A program made the translations under genes and the position numbers. Below are positions 45,763-53,503 of a DNA stretch of 64,000 bases, piece by piece (position 1 is the stretch's first letter; each line of letters opens with the position of its first letter). The notes under the pieces were generated by a model. The model was not told the origin of the DNA. It searched no databases and worked only from the letters and a program-made list of their open reading frames with translations. Where the stretch lies: contig JBBCGI010000001.1 of NCBI GenBank assembly GCA_037200975.1, forward strand, positions 372,001-436,000, given 5' to 3'. Source of the DNA: Pseudomonadota bacterium. GTDB taxonomy: Bacteria > Pseudomonadota > Gammaproteobacteria > Steroidobacterales > Steroidobacteraceae.

Positions 45763-46026
45763 GTCATCACTTGAGGCGACACCTGAGAGTGCGTCTTCAA
45801 CATAGGACTTCACTTTAGCGTAAAGCGATTGATCCGCGGACCGAGGCGACATTCCTTCCGCCACAAAGATCGCATCGGTTAAGGACGCCGCATCTCCAGG
45901 CGGTGATGTCACCAGGTGATCATAGCTATCCGGCGTGAGGCAAAGCCCGAGGTCGACGCATACACGGCTGAGCAGTGCTTCCAGCTGTGATTCGGTGAGT
46001 GGAGAACGTAAGGCAGGCGCGACCAT
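45757..46026 (-). CDS. Cassette gene: small acidic hypothetical protein
   Basis: An 89-residue acidic protein with a repeated helical look (LTESQLEALLSRVCVDLGLC; DAIFVAEGMSPRSADQSLYA). The TAA stop is supplied by the attC core (GCC-TAA), so the protein ends in Ala. No family is recognised with confidence. Confidence 0.65.
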   Translation of the reverse strand: MVAPALRSPLTESQLEALLSRVCVDLGLCLTPDSYDHLVTSPPGDAASLTDAIFVAEGMSPRSADQSLYAKVKSYVEDALSGVASSDDA

Positions 46027-46031
46027 ATGAC

Positions 46032-46119
46032 GCCTAACGGTTGAGCTGATCGGCGCGCACGCCGGTGTATGAACTTGGCACTTTATCCCTCACGCGTCCG
46101 CTCCAGCGAGTTGTTAGGC
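46032..46119 (-). repeat. attC 5
   Basis: Boxes GCCTAAC (46032-46038) and GTTAGGC (46113-46119). Confidence 0.92.
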
Positions 46120-46473
46120 GTCCGGATCACTTGGCATTTCCTCTGGAGCAAATAACCCATCTATACCGCGTCTGAACGCGCTCCCAACCGGCGCGTCCAA
46201 GAGACTGATGATGCCGGGATCATAGTTCGCAATGGTGTTGAGGTCGTAAAGCGCGAGGTTGGCGGGCTGATCCACGTAGCCCTGAGTCTCTTCGCCAGAT
46301 AGGAAACGCCACCCGCTATCGATCGGATCGTCAGGCGGTTCGCGGTACATGAAGCCAACACCCTTGCCGTCCACGGTGATTCGGTCCGACGCGATGCACG
46401 AACCTCGGCCCTCTGCGAGCGGCCGCATGGCCGAAGCTGACAAGTGAAAACGCTTTGGGCTTGCGGTGGACAA
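46114..46473 (-). CDS. Cassette gene: DUF2185/Imm33-like immunity protein
   Basis: A 119-residue protein with DUF2185 features: CIASDRITVDGKGVGFMYRE, DSGWRFLSGEETQGYVD, and LYDLNTIANYDPGIISLLD. Related proteins accompany polymorphic toxins as immunity factors (Imm33 group). No toxin is encoded nearby, so this is an orphan. Its TAA stop lies in the attC core. Confidence 0.75.
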   Translation of the reverse strand: MSTASPKRFHLSASAMRPLAEGRGSCIASDRITVDGKGVGFMYREPPDDPIDSGWRFLSGEETQGYVDQPANLALYDLNTIANYDPGIISLLDAPVGSAFRRGIDGLFAPEEMPSDPDA

Positions 46474-46477
46474 GGAT

Positions 46478-46565
46478 GCCTAACGGTTGAGCTGAGCGGC
46501 GCGCACGCCACCGCCTGGGCTTGGCACTTTATCCCTCATGCGTCCGCTCCAGCGATTTGTTAGGC
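46478..46565 (-). repeat. attC 6
   Basis: Boxes GCCTAAC (46478-46484) and GTTAGGC (46559-46565). Confidence 0.92.
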
Positions 46566-46628
46566 CAGAACGCGCTTCCGCCATAGAGAAGAAGATACAC
46601 ATGTCACCTCGTTTAATGGGCGAGACAA

Positions 46629-46862
46629 TCAAGGCGCTGTCCGTCGACGAGCGAGGCGATCTTCCACCCATACAAGAACGACCATCCCTCCCAAGGCACC
46701 TACAAATAGCCCGAGAAATCCTCCGACTGCAACCCACAGCCCGTCCCCGTAGCTTTCCATCGAGGAGCTAAACCACGCAATAGCTGTACCTACGCCGCCA
46801 CCTAAGAGAGTGAGGCAGAGCCAAGCGACGACGAGGCCGAGTTTCTTGAGAATCTTGCGCAT
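46629..46862 (-). CDS. Cassette gene: 77-residue membrane protein
   Basis: Two hydrophobic segments (LKKLGLVVAWLCLTLLGGGV and LWVAVGGFLGLFVGALGGMV) and a basic tail (EDRLARRRTAP). The start ATG 46862 (MRKILKK) is chosen because the longer frame begins inside the neighbouring attC. No family recognised. About 63 bases separate its stop from attC 6. Confidence 0.65.
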   Translation of the reverse strand: MRKILKKLGLVVAWLCLTLLGGGVGTAIAWFSSSMESYGDGLWVAVGGFLGLFVGALGGMVVLVWVEDRLARRRTAP

Positions 46863-46876
46863 CGTTTGGGCTGCTG

Positions 46877-46964
46877 GCCTAACGGTTGAGCTGAGCGGCG
46901 CCCGCGCCGGCATATGAGCTTGACACTTTATCTTTCACGCGCCCGCTCCAGCGATTCGTTAGGC
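46877..46964 (-). repeat. attC 7
   Basis: Boxes GCCTAAC (46877-46883) and GTTAGGC (46958-46964). Confidence 0.92.
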
Positions 46965-47356
46965 GGAAAACTGACACGATCCTCAAACCACGAATTGATT
47001 CTGAGAGGCGTGATTCGACTGATCGCCAAAAAGGCCAAGGCGCATACCAAGTACATCGCACCCAGGCGCAATGACTTGTTTGGAATCGCAACAATAGGCT
47101 CGAAACCCAAGACGATGGGCGCCGTGATGCCGAACAAGGCAACCGCGACGATGCGCTTGAGCACCACGGTTCTTGATGCGAAGTGGCGGCTGGCAACTGC
47201 GAGGGCAGCCACTCCGACCGCGAAAGCGGCAAGCGATGCGATACCCATCCATATTTTCGCCGTATCCCGAAACAGCATTGATGCCGAAGCGAACGCACCC
47301 CCGAACAGGAGGGCGACTCCTATCCACGCGGTCAGCTTTAGCGCAGGCCTATCCAT
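46928..47356 (-). CDS. Cassette gene: four-helix membrane protein with attC-encoded tail
   Basis: 142 residues, about four membrane helices (for example LTAWIGVALLFGGAFASASM and RLGAMYLVCALAFLAISRI). The last 12 residues (PPNESLERARER) are encoded by attC 7. The function is unknown. Confidence 0.7.
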   Translation of the reverse strand: MDRPALKLTAWIGVALLFGGAFASASMLFRDTAKIWMGIASLAAFAVGVAALAVASRHFASRTVVLKRIVAVALFGITAPIVLGFEPIVAIPNKSLRLGAMYLVCALAFLAISRITPLRINSWFEDRVSFPPNESLERARER

Positions 47357-47361
47357 TTGCC

Positions 47362-47449
47362 GCCTAACGGTTGAGCTGAGCGGCGCGCGCGCCGATGTAT
47401 GAGCTTGGCACTTTATCCCTCACGCGTCCGCTCGAGCGATTTGTTAGGT
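47362..47449 (-). repeat. attC 8
   Basis: Boxes GCCTAAC (47362-47368) and GTTAGGT (47443-47449). Confidence 0.92.
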
Positions 47450-47463
47450 GGCCACACGTGGAT

Positions 47464-47880
47464 TTATCTCGTCGCAAAGTACGACGCTCCTCCCAGACAT
47501 ACGACCCCACCAAGCAGAAACGCAACTCCAAGAGTCCTTTCCTTAAAGCGCGTGACGCCGGTAGCTTGCGCTAAGCGGTCACGCAACGCTTGTGTCTGCT
47601 CTTCGTGATCCAACCCGCGACAGATCGACCAGGCCGCCAACATCGCCAGTGCGAGAACGCACCAGATAACCCAAGACAGGCTGACGATTCCACTCGCCCC
47701 ATCGGCAAGTCTTAAGACCACTAAGAGCAAAGAGGCGAGGTAAATCGCCAGCACGCCTTCAACAACAACGTATGACCAAAGCGAATTCCACTGCGGCGAG
47801 CTCCAACGAGGCAAACTTTCCACGCGAGCGAGAGTAAGCCGCATGAACTCACGAAGTCTTGACGTAGGCGCAAACGTCAC
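47464..47880 (-). CDS. Cassette gene: membrane protein of unknown function
   Basis: 138 residues with about four hydrophobic segments (VVVEGVLAIYLASLLLVVL; SLSWVIWCVLALAMLAAWSI; TLGVAFLLGGVVCLGGASYF) and a charged loop GLDHEEQTQALRDRLAQ. The stop is 14 bp before attC 8. No family recognised. Confidence 0.68.
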   Translation of the reverse strand: MTFAPTSRLREFMRLTLARVESLPRWSSPQWNSLWSYVVVEGVLAIYLASLLLVVLRLADGASGIVSLSWVIWCVLALAMLAAWSICRGLDHEEQTQALRDRLAQATGVTRFKERTLGVAFLLGGVVCLGGASYFATR

Positions 47881-47886
47881 TTGGCC

Positions 47887-47974
47887 ACCTAACGGCTGAG
47901 CTGAGCGGCGCGCGCGCAGACGTGTGGGCTTGGCACTTCATCGTCCACGCGTCCGTTCCAGCGATTTGTTAGGC
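47887..47974 (-). repeat. attC 9
   Basis: Boxes ACCTAAC (47887-47893) and GTTAGGC (47968-47974). Confidence 0.92.
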
Positions 47975-48351
47975 GGCGCGGCCTTCGTTTTGCGCCGCTT
48001 GTACGGCGAAGAGTCCGACAGCTCGACATGCAAGTCTCGCGCGGCCCTAAGCATTAACTGATTCTTCTTACCCAGACCATATGCTTCCTTCAAATAGAGG
48101 TGGCTGCGCTTGGTTGAGTCCAGGAGATCAATCCTCGCCTCATCAGCGTAACCGGAGCGGTTCATCAGACGAACTGCCCACATCGAGCCTTCTACCAGAA
48201 ACACCTCAAATACAACGCAATGATCAATTTCATATCCCATTTCCACAAGAGCATCTGTAATGCCTGGCGGCTTTAGAGAGCCGTTGCGCAGTGCCATATT
48301 CATCGCGCGCAGTAACTCGCTCCAGTGGTCGTAGGATTCGTGCACGAGCAA
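47938..48351 (-). CDS. Cassette gene: soluble hypothetical protein with attC-encoded tail
   Basis: 137 residues; soluble, alpha/beta-like (SYDHWSELLRAMNMALRNGS; ALVEMGYEIDHCVVFEVFLV) with a basic end (SPYKRRKTKAA) followed by the attC-encoded PPNKSLERTRGR. No family recognised. Confidence 0.66.
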   Translation of the reverse strand: MLVHESYDHWSELLRAMNMALRNGSLKPPGITDALVEMGYEIDHCVVFEVFLVEGSMWAVRLMNRSGYADEARIDLLDSTKRSHLYLKEAYGLGKKNQLMLRAARDLHVELSDSSPYKRRKTKAAPPNKSLERTRGR

Positions 48352-48352
48352 C

Positions 48353-48440
48353 GCCTAACTGTTGAGCTGAGCGGCGCGCGCGTCGACGTTTGAGCTTGGA
48401 ACTTTATCCTGCACGCGTCCGCTCCAGCGATTTGTTAGGT
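48353..48440 (-). repeat. attC 10
   Basis: Boxes GCCTAAC (48353-48359) and GTTAGGT (48434-48440). Confidence 0.92.
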
Positions 48441-48764
48441 GGCAGGCCTACGTCTCTTGCGCGCTAGAGGCCGAGCTGAGCCTTCGACCTCTTCGACTGC
48501 CGCGAGACACAAGGCGGCGAGTACCTTCATGCCAGTAAATGCGATCCTCATGCCGCGAGCATGAATAGCATCCACCCTTGCGGCCGGCAAGGATTCTACC
48601 TTCGAAGCGACGACATCCTCACCGTAGCGACGTAGCTCCGCTGCTAACGCGACCCGCTTCGCCTCTGCGATACGGCTTAGCGCCGCGGTAGGCGCCTTTG
48701 AACCCTTCGTGACGAACTGGACTACATCGTCAAATTCTTGGGGCTTTAACGCGCGACCCATCAC
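48435..48764 (-). CDS. Cassette gene: helical hypothetical protein
   Basis: 109 residues, mainly alpha-helical (EFDDVVQFVTKGSKAPTAAL; ALSRIAEAKRVALAAELRRYG), ending with a basic stretch (ARPLARKRRRPAT). Its TAA stop is in the attC core. The basic C-terminus could bind nucleic acid; this is conjecture. Confidence 0.62.
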   Translation of the reverse strand: MMGRALKPQEFDDVVQFVTKGSKAPTAALSRIAEAKRVALAAELRRYGEDVVASKVESLPAARVDAIHARGMRIAFTGMKVLAALCLAAVEEVEGSARPLARKRRRPAT

Positions 48765-48769
48765 CTGCC

Positions 48770-48834
48770 ACCTAACGGCTGAGCTGAGCGGCGCGCGCGC
48801 CGCGGTGTGGGCTTGGCACTTTATCTATCACGCG
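48770..48834 (-). repeat. attC 11, right half lost
   Basis: Starts with ACCTAAC (48770-48776) and keeps the centre up to CTTTATCTATCACGCG, but the second half is replaced by the IS3 scrap and IS481 element. It presumably belonged to the gene at 50293-50718. Confidence 0.88.
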
Positions 48835-48979
48835 GGGACTTCCTTCGCAAAAGTGGACACCCATGGGTTAGGACTTCTGTTGTTCGAACTCGATCGGTGA
48901 ACGATAGCCGAGCGACGAATGAAGTCGCTCGGTGTTGTAGAACTCGACGTAGCTTCGGCTTGCGCACCGCAGCTGGTAC
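48835..48979 (-). pseudogene. IS3-family transposase remnant (C-terminal end)
   Basis: On the minus strand the frame reads SYVEFYNTERLHSSLGYRSP then IEFEQQKS and stop, the classic end of IS3-family OrfB. It is followed by an IS-end-like sequence with GTCCACTTTTGCGAAGGAAG. Only about 145 bp remain; the element is cut by the IS481 element on its right and abuts the truncated attC on its left. Confidence 0.85.
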
Positions 48980-50283
48980 GGTCCGGGAACATAGGTAACA
49001 CTCCAGTCCAGGGACATGGGTGACAGTTTGACGATACTCGGGCACCGATCGGAGGTGCCTCATGCCCTGGAGTCAAACTACGCCCATGCATCAAAAGACC
49101 CTCTTCATCGCGGACCATTTGCGAGGTGCTCGGTCGGTGAGCGAACTGTGCATCGAGTTCGGTATCTCCCGCAAGACTGGCTACAAGTGGATTGAGCGCT
49201 TCATTCGAAGCGGCCCAGCGGGGCTTGAGGATCGCTCTCGCCGACCGTGTTCGGCACCGAACGCCACCGACCCTCAGGTGCGCGATGCGTTGCTGGAGCT
49301 GCGCCGACGCCATCCGACCTGGGGCGCCAAGAAGCTGCTGGCGGTGGTGTCGCGACGTCATCCGGGATGGAAGCTGCCAGGACGCTCGGCGACCTGCGAA
49401 CTGCTCAAGCGACACGGTCTCGTCAAGCGTCCGCGCTCGCGCCGGATCATTGGACATCCGGGCAAGCCCACCACCTCGATCCTGTTCCCCAACCAGATCT
49501 GGTGCGCAGACTTCAAAGGTCAGTTTCGCATGGGCAACGGCCGATACTGCTATCCACTCACCGTGACCGATGGGTTCAGTCGCTTTCTGCTGGGTTGTCA
49601 CGGACTTCAAGATACTTCCGTGGCGGGCGCAAAACCCGTCTTCCAACGACTGTTTCAAGAGTACGGGTTGCCGCTGTTCATCCGCTCCGACAACGGCGTG
49701 CCGTTCGCGACCAACACCCTCGCGCGATTGTCTAAATTATCTGCGTGGTGGATACGGCTCGGCGTCTTGCCGCAACTGATCGAGCCCGGTCGTCCGCAGC
49801 AAAACGGTCGCCACGAGCGCATGCATCGTACCCTCAAGGCCGAAGCCACCCGCCCACCCGCGGCCGCCATGCGCTCACAGCAGTTGAAGTTCGATCGGTT
49901 CCGCGCGGAGTTCAATCACGAACGACCTCACGAGGCGATCGAGCAGCGAGTACCCGCCGATCTCTATCAACCATCACCCAGACCCATGCCGAACAAACTA
50001 CCGCCGCTCGAATATCCCGATCGTTTTGAAGTCCGCTACGTCAGCGCCAATGGCGGCATCCGATGGAACAAGCAATGGGTGAACGTCTCGACCACCTGTG
50101 TCGGCGAGTACGTCGGGCTCGAAGAAATCGATGACGGGATCTGGAATGTGTACTTCGGATCGCTCCGACTCGGGCCGCTGCACGAGCGATCTATGAAAAT
50201 TGAAGACGCTTATGGCAGGCTACTTCGACAACGGTAACTGTTACCCATGTCTCCGGACTAATCTGTTACCTATCTCCCCGACC
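48980..50283 (+). mobile_element. IS481-family insertion sequence
   Basis: About 1.3 kb with imperfect inverted repeats: GGTCCGGGAACATAGGTAAC at the left (from 48980) and, reversed, GGTCGGGGAGATAGGTAACA at the right (to 50283). Each end has a second inner box resembling GACATGGGTGACAG. One intact transposase gene is present. No clear target duplication is seen, because the element joins an IS3 remnant to a different sequence. Confidence 0.85.
49062..50237 (+). CDS. IS481-family transposase
   Basis: 391 residues: an N-terminal helix-turn-helix (SVSELCIEFGISRKTGYKWIERF), then the integrase core with the catalytic triad in IWCADFKGQF, IRSDNGVPFA and QQNGRHERMHRTLK. Full length for the family and uninterrupted. 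Confidence 0.95.
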   Translation: MPWSQTTPMHQKTLFIADHLRGARSVSELCIEFGISRKTGYKWIERFIRSGPAGLEDRSRRPCSAPNATDPQVRDALLELRRRHPTWGAKKLLAVVSRRHPGWKLPGRSATCELLKRHGLVKRPRSRRIIGHPGKPTTSILFPNQIWCADFKGQFRMGNGRYCYPLTVTDGFSRFLLGCHGLQDTSVAGAKPVFQRLFQEYGLPLFIRSDNGVPFATNTLARLSKLSAWWIRLGVLPQLIEPGRPQQNGRHERMHRTLKAEATRPPAAAMRSQQLKFDRFRAEFNHERPHEAIEQRVPADLYQPSPRPMPNKLPPLEYPDRFEVRYVSANGGIRWNKQWVNVSTTCVGEYVGLEEIDDGIWNVYFGSLRLGPLHERSMKIEDAYGRLLRQR

Positions 50284-50292
50284 GGTCACAAC

Positions 50293-50718
50293 CTACATCC
50301 ATCGCAGCAAACGGCTCAAGGTGACCCATGCGTCGTCACCCCACCGAGCAGAACTAAATGAAAATATCACTGCGCCGACAAGAAGCCCCACCGCGGCAGA
50401 GGCGCCGCTTGTATCGATCCAGAAACCTATCGCAGCCCCGAGGATTCCCCCAACAATGGCCCCAAACACCGCGAAAATATTTCGGCGCGTCCGGAACTCC
50501 GGATCCGCGGACATCGACCGGATAGCAACGAGGCCCTTCGATCCATTTGCGAGCGTACGAATTTCGCACTCAACAGTCTCGCCGCGCTTGAATTGCACAG
50601 GATCAGTTTGGCTCGAGGAGCCAACTAGGCGGAATTGGCCATCCCCCGCAGCTACCGCTTCGACTTCCCTCAGTGACTCGGGGTCGGTAACTAGTGGGAC
50701 GAATATACGGTGGCGCAT
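50293..50718 (-). CDS. Cassette gene: DUF-like protein with two C-terminal membrane helices
   Basis: 141 residues: a soluble N-terminal beta-rich part (VPLVTDPESLREVEAVAAGDG; KRGETVECEIRTLANGSKGL) and two membrane segments (NIFAVFGAIVGGILGAAIGF; SAAVGLLVGAVIFSF). Its own attC has been replaced by the IS481 element, whose right end is 10 bp past the stop. The function is unknown. Confidence 0.68.
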   Translation of the reverse strand: MRHRIFVPLVTDPESLREVEAVAAGDGQFRLVGSSSQTDPVQFKRGETVECEIRTLANGSKGLVAIRSMSADPEFRTRRNIFAVFGAIVGGILGAAIGFWIDTSGASAAVGLLVGAVIFSFSSARWGDDAWVTLSRLLRWM

Positions 50719-50726
50719 CTTGTGCC

Positions 50727-50814
50727 GTCTAACGATTGAGCTGAGCGGCGCGCACGCCGTCGTATGAGCTTGGCACTTTATCCCTCACGCGTCCGCTCCA
50801 GCGATTTGTTAGGC
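50727..50814 (-). repeat. attC 12
   Basis: Boxes GTCTAAC (50727-50733) and GTTAGGC (50808-50814). Confidence 0.92.
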
Positions 50815-51233
50815 GGCATATTCACGGCTTCTACTAACTCAGCTCCACACGAAGCTCTCACTCTTGTAGCGACGCCAATCTCATACGCGACGAAGACGAC
50901 GGCGCACCCGGCGTCTTCGGGCACCGACACCTCAGATTCTCCAGCCACGACGGATATGCTCCCAGTGGGTATTTCGGAGGGTTGGAGCCACGACCTTGCG
51001 ATGTAAATGCCTGCGATGGTGCGACTCCCGGACTGGGCTACCGAATAATAGTAGCGGACATATTTTCTCAGCGACGTCGCGCCATGCGGCATTCTGACCT
51101 TCGCCTCGAGGGCGCGAATCTCGGTGGTCGTGGGTGGATCAATTGGCGATTGGGCTTGCGTCGGTTGAGGGGCATAGGCACAGATTGTCGCAAGGGCGGC
51201 AATGGTCAGTAGGCGGTTGATAGAAAGCTGCAC
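50778..51233 (-). CDS. Cassette gene: exported hypothetical protein with attC-encoded tail
   Basis: With the GTG start at 51233 the product has a signal peptide (SINRLLTIAALATICAYA, cut near TQAQS), a region ALEAKVRMPHGATSLRKYVR, and DAGCAVVFVAYEIG. It ends in the attC-encoded MPPNKSLERTREG. An upstream ATG (51281) lies inside the neighbouring attC and is less likely. No family recognised. Confidence 0.66.
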   Translation of the reverse strand: MQLSINRLLTIAALATICAYAPQPTQAQSPIDPPTTTEIRALEAKVRMPHGATSLRKYVRYYYSVAQSGSRTIAGIYIARSWLQPSEIPTGSISVVAGESEVSVPEDAGCAVVFVAYEIGVATRVRASCGAELVEAVNMPPNKSLERTREG

Positions 51234-51242
51234 TTGAGTGCC

Positions 51243-51330
51243 GCCTAACGGCCGAGCTGAGCGGCGCGCACGCCGACGCATGAGCTTGGCACTTTATTCC
51301 ACACGCGTCCGCTCCAGCGATTTGTTAGGC
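51243..51330 (-). repeat. attC 13
   Basis: Boxes GCCTAAC (51243-51249) and GTTAGGC (51324-51330). Confidence 0.92.
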
Positions 51331-51917
51331 CCACTAACGCTAAGCAACCTCTTAGAACACGCGCCAAGGACGACAATTCCGGCATCGGAGTGTTCGATGT
51401 CCCACACATCGCCAGCGCTAAGGACGCGCCGATATAACGGCTCACCAGCGAGCGAATAGAGCCCGACGAAGTACCGACCAGTGGTTGAGCGTGTGCGGGT
51501 AGAAACGACGATCACATCATTCCCGTCCACCTGGTCGATTCCCACCCACATTTCCTCCATATAGAAAGCGCGCGGAAGTTGTTCCCGAACCAGCTCGTTC
51601 TGACCATGTGCGATGACGAAAACTTGGCTCGCAAACGAGACTTGAAGCTGATGAGTCCCAAGCTCTACAGGTTTTTCTCCATTGGTGGTATAGCTTTCTC
51701 TAAAATCAGCAAACATTTTGTCGAACTGCTGCGTGGCTGATCCCGGACAGCTTCCACTAACTTCCTCACTCATGATTGGCGCGACGAAGCCTGGGTAGCC
51801 GTTCACTTCCGCTACTAACCTTTGATCGTCGAATGCGGCGCCACCAATACCGGGCGCGCCTTGTTCGCTGCAAGCCGCCAGTGCCAGGAGGGAGACGATG
51901 GGGAGTACGAAACGCAT
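51294..51917 (-). CDS. Cassette gene: lipoprotein with attC-encoded tail
   Basis: 207 residues from ATG 51917. The N-terminus MRFVLPIVSLLALAACSEQ is a lipoprotein signal with lipobox LAAC. The mature part contains CPGSATQQFDKMFADFRESY and a beta-rich domain (GNDVIVVSTRTRSTTGRYFV). It ends with attC-encoded GPNKSLERTRVE. The function is unknown. Confidence 0.7.
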   Translation of the reverse strand: MRFVLPIVSLLALAACSEQGAPGIGGAAFDDQRLVAEVNGYPGFVAPIMSEEVSGSCPGSATQQFDKMFADFRESYTTNGEKPVELGTHQLQVSFASQVFVIAHGQNELVREQLPRAFYMEEMWVGIDQVDGNDVIVVSTRTRSTTGRYFVGLYSLAGEPLYRRVLSAGDVWDIEHSDAGIVVLGACSKRLLSVSGPNKSLERTRVE

Positions 51918-51923
51918 CAGTGG

Positions 51924-52011
51924 GCCTAACGGTTGAGCTGAGCGGCGCGCACGCCGGCGCATGAACTTGGCACTTTATCCCTCACGCGTCCGCTCCAGCG
52001 ATTTGTTAGGC
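51924..52011 (-). repeat. attC 14
   Basis: Boxes GCCTAAC (51924-51930) and GTTAGGC (52005-52011). Confidence 0.92.
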
Positions 52012-52439
52012 AGCTCCTGCGCTGAGTGTATGACTTGGTATGCGGCAGATCGTGCAGCCGGTGTGTCGAAAGATGCCGACATTTGAAGATGCCCAGATCG
52101 GCCAATGACGTAACCTGATATTGCCTTGTACGATGGCGGTGTCCGAGAAGTGTCTTCTTCTGGAAGTTCGTACGTCAATCGAATCAGCGACGAAGCTCGC
52201 TCAATTTGTTCGGCCTCGCGATGCGGACTGGCGATAGCAAGAATTGACGAGAGTCGCTCGTCCAGTGACTCTCCGTCGTTGTTGTTCCACGCGATTATCC
52301 AGAAGGTCAGCTGGTCTCTCCAAAGCACGAGGCTACCGTCTTCGATACGTCTATTAAATCGGTCCGGCAGCGTCAACGACCACTCGTCCGTGAGCTGATA
52401 ACTGCCTGTGACGACTGGAAAGTCCGGGTGGAGCGCCAT
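51975..52439 (-). CDS. Cassette gene: soluble beta-rich hypothetical protein with attC-encoded tail
   Basis: 154 residues: GSYQLTDEWSLTLPDRFNRR, then LVLWRDQLTFWIIAWNN and SYKAISGYVIGRSGHLQMSA. It looks like a single globular beta-rich domain without signal or membrane helix. It ends LPNKSLERTREG. No family recognised with confidence. Confidence 0.68.
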   Translation of the reverse strand: MALHPDFPVVTGSYQLTDEWSLTLPDRFNRRIEDGSLVLWRDQLTFWIIAWNNNDGESLDERLSSILAIASPHREAEQIERASSLIRLTYELPEEDTSRTPPSYKAISGYVIGRSGHLQMSASFDTPAARSAAYQVIHSAQELPNKSLERTREG

Positions 52440-52451
52440 GGCTTCCGTGCT

Positions 52452-52539
52452 GCCTAACGTTTGAGCTGAGCGGCGCGCGCGCCGACGTATGAGCTTGGCA
52501 CTTTATCCCTCACGCGTCCGCTCCAGCGATTTGTTAGGC
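52452..52539 (-). repeat. attC 15
   Basis: Boxes GCCTAAC (52452-52458) and GTTAGGC (52533-52539). Confidence 0.92.
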
Positions 52540-52952
52540 GGCACCGTTTGCCTTCGTCTCTCAAGGGCGAACTTTAAGCTGAAATATGAGGCCGGAAGAT
52601 TGCCCAGGCCTAGGATTAGGAGGCGGAAGTCGCGCTCAGTGATTGCGAAAACAATGAGTAAGACCCCTCCAACGAGGAAAACCGCAGAACCAGCTATTAA
52701 CGCAGTCGGAGAGAGCAACGCGCGTCCGATGGGGCGTCGCCTCTGAAGCAGCCTGAACGCTAACCGTAACAGGCCCCAAGAAATGAGACCGAAAATTGCC
52801 GTTGCGATAAGGGCGCGTGGGTATCTATTGCTTTGTACGACGCCAAAGATTGCCACAAAGCCGGACAAGCCCGAGAACGCTAGCAACGCGATTCCACAAG
52901 TGACTTCGAGCCAACGCGCTGCCTCTTGCTGATAGTAGTCGCGTAGTCCCAT
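52503..52952 (-). CDS. Cassette gene: four-helix membrane protein with attC-encoded tail
   Basis: 149 residues with about four membrane helices (VTCGIALLAFSGLSGFVAIF; RALIATAIFGLISWGLLRLA; PTALIAGSAVFLVGGVLLIV) and an Arg-rich cytoplasmic loop. It ends VPPNKSLERTREG. No family recognised. Confidence 0.68.
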   Translation of the reverse strand: MGLRDYYQQEAARWLEVTCGIALLAFSGLSGFVAIFGVVQSNRYPRALIATAIFGLISWGLLRLAFRLLQRRRPIGRALLSPTALIAGSAVFLVGGVLLIVFAITERDFRLLILGLGNLPASYFSLKFALERRRQTVPPNKSLERTREG

Positions 52953-52959
52953 GAGTGCT

Positions 52960-53047
52960 GCCTAACGGTTGAGCTGAGCGGCGCGCGCGCCGGTGTATGA
53001 GCTTGGCACTTTATCCCTCACGCGTCCGCTCCAGCGATTTGTTAGGG
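52960..53047 (-). repeat. attC 16
   Basis: Boxes GCCTAAC (52960-52966) and GTTAGGG (53041-53047). Confidence 0.92.
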
Positions 53048-53060
53048 GGCAAGCGCTTGA

Positions 53061-53390
53061 TCATTGCGGCATCTCCGACCAATCGATTTCTTTCGACCCC
53101 AGCCCGCAACCTGCGACGCTCCTTCCGCGCCGCTCAGAGAGACCGACTACCTTCGAGTCTCGAAGCCACACCGTCGTGTACTTGCATTGCCCGAAGCCCG
53201 CCACTTCTTGGTACTGCCACGCCTCGTCGGACGCGCGGAAAGAGCGATTGGCAGGCTTACCCAATAGCTTTTGAACCTGATCTTTCGACATGCCTGGTTC
53301 GACTTTGTCGGTCGGTTTACCGGCGAGCGCAGTGCTCGAGAAGAAGCAAAGCAACAGAATGGCAGCGAGCCTTGAAGGTGCGGGATTCAT
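53061..53390 (-). CDS. Cassette gene: exported BamE/SmpA-like small protein
   Basis: 109 residues with a signal peptide (SRLAAILLLCFFSSTALAG) and a BamE/SmpA-type motif VEPGMSKDQVQKLLGKPANR followed by EAWQYQEVAGFGQCKYTTVW. There is no lipobox, so it is probably periplasmic. The fold is used in outer-membrane assembly factors and in inhibitors; the role here is unknown. Confidence 0.72.
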   Translation of the reverse strand: MNPAPSRLAAILLLCFFSSTALAGKPTDKVEPGMSKDQVQKLLGKPANRSFRASDEAWQYQEVAGFGQCKYTTVWLRDSKVVGLSERRGRSVAGCGLGSKEIDWSEMPQ

Positions 53391-53415
53391 GAGTTGCCCC
53401 TACTAGTGACTTGCC

Positions 53416-53503
53416 GCCTAACGGCTGAGCTGAGCGGCGCACACGCCGACGTATGAGCTTGGCACTTTATCTTTCAAGCGTCCGCTCCAGCGATTTGTTA
53501 GGC
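53416..53503 (-). repeat. attC 17
   Basis: Boxes GCCTAAC (53416-53422) and GTTAGGC (53497-53503). Confidence 0.92.

Noticed and set aside
48828-49658. A 276-codon minus-strand frame across the IS481 element
   Set aside because: It is antisense to the intact transposase and only its last part corresponds to the IS3 remnant in another frame.
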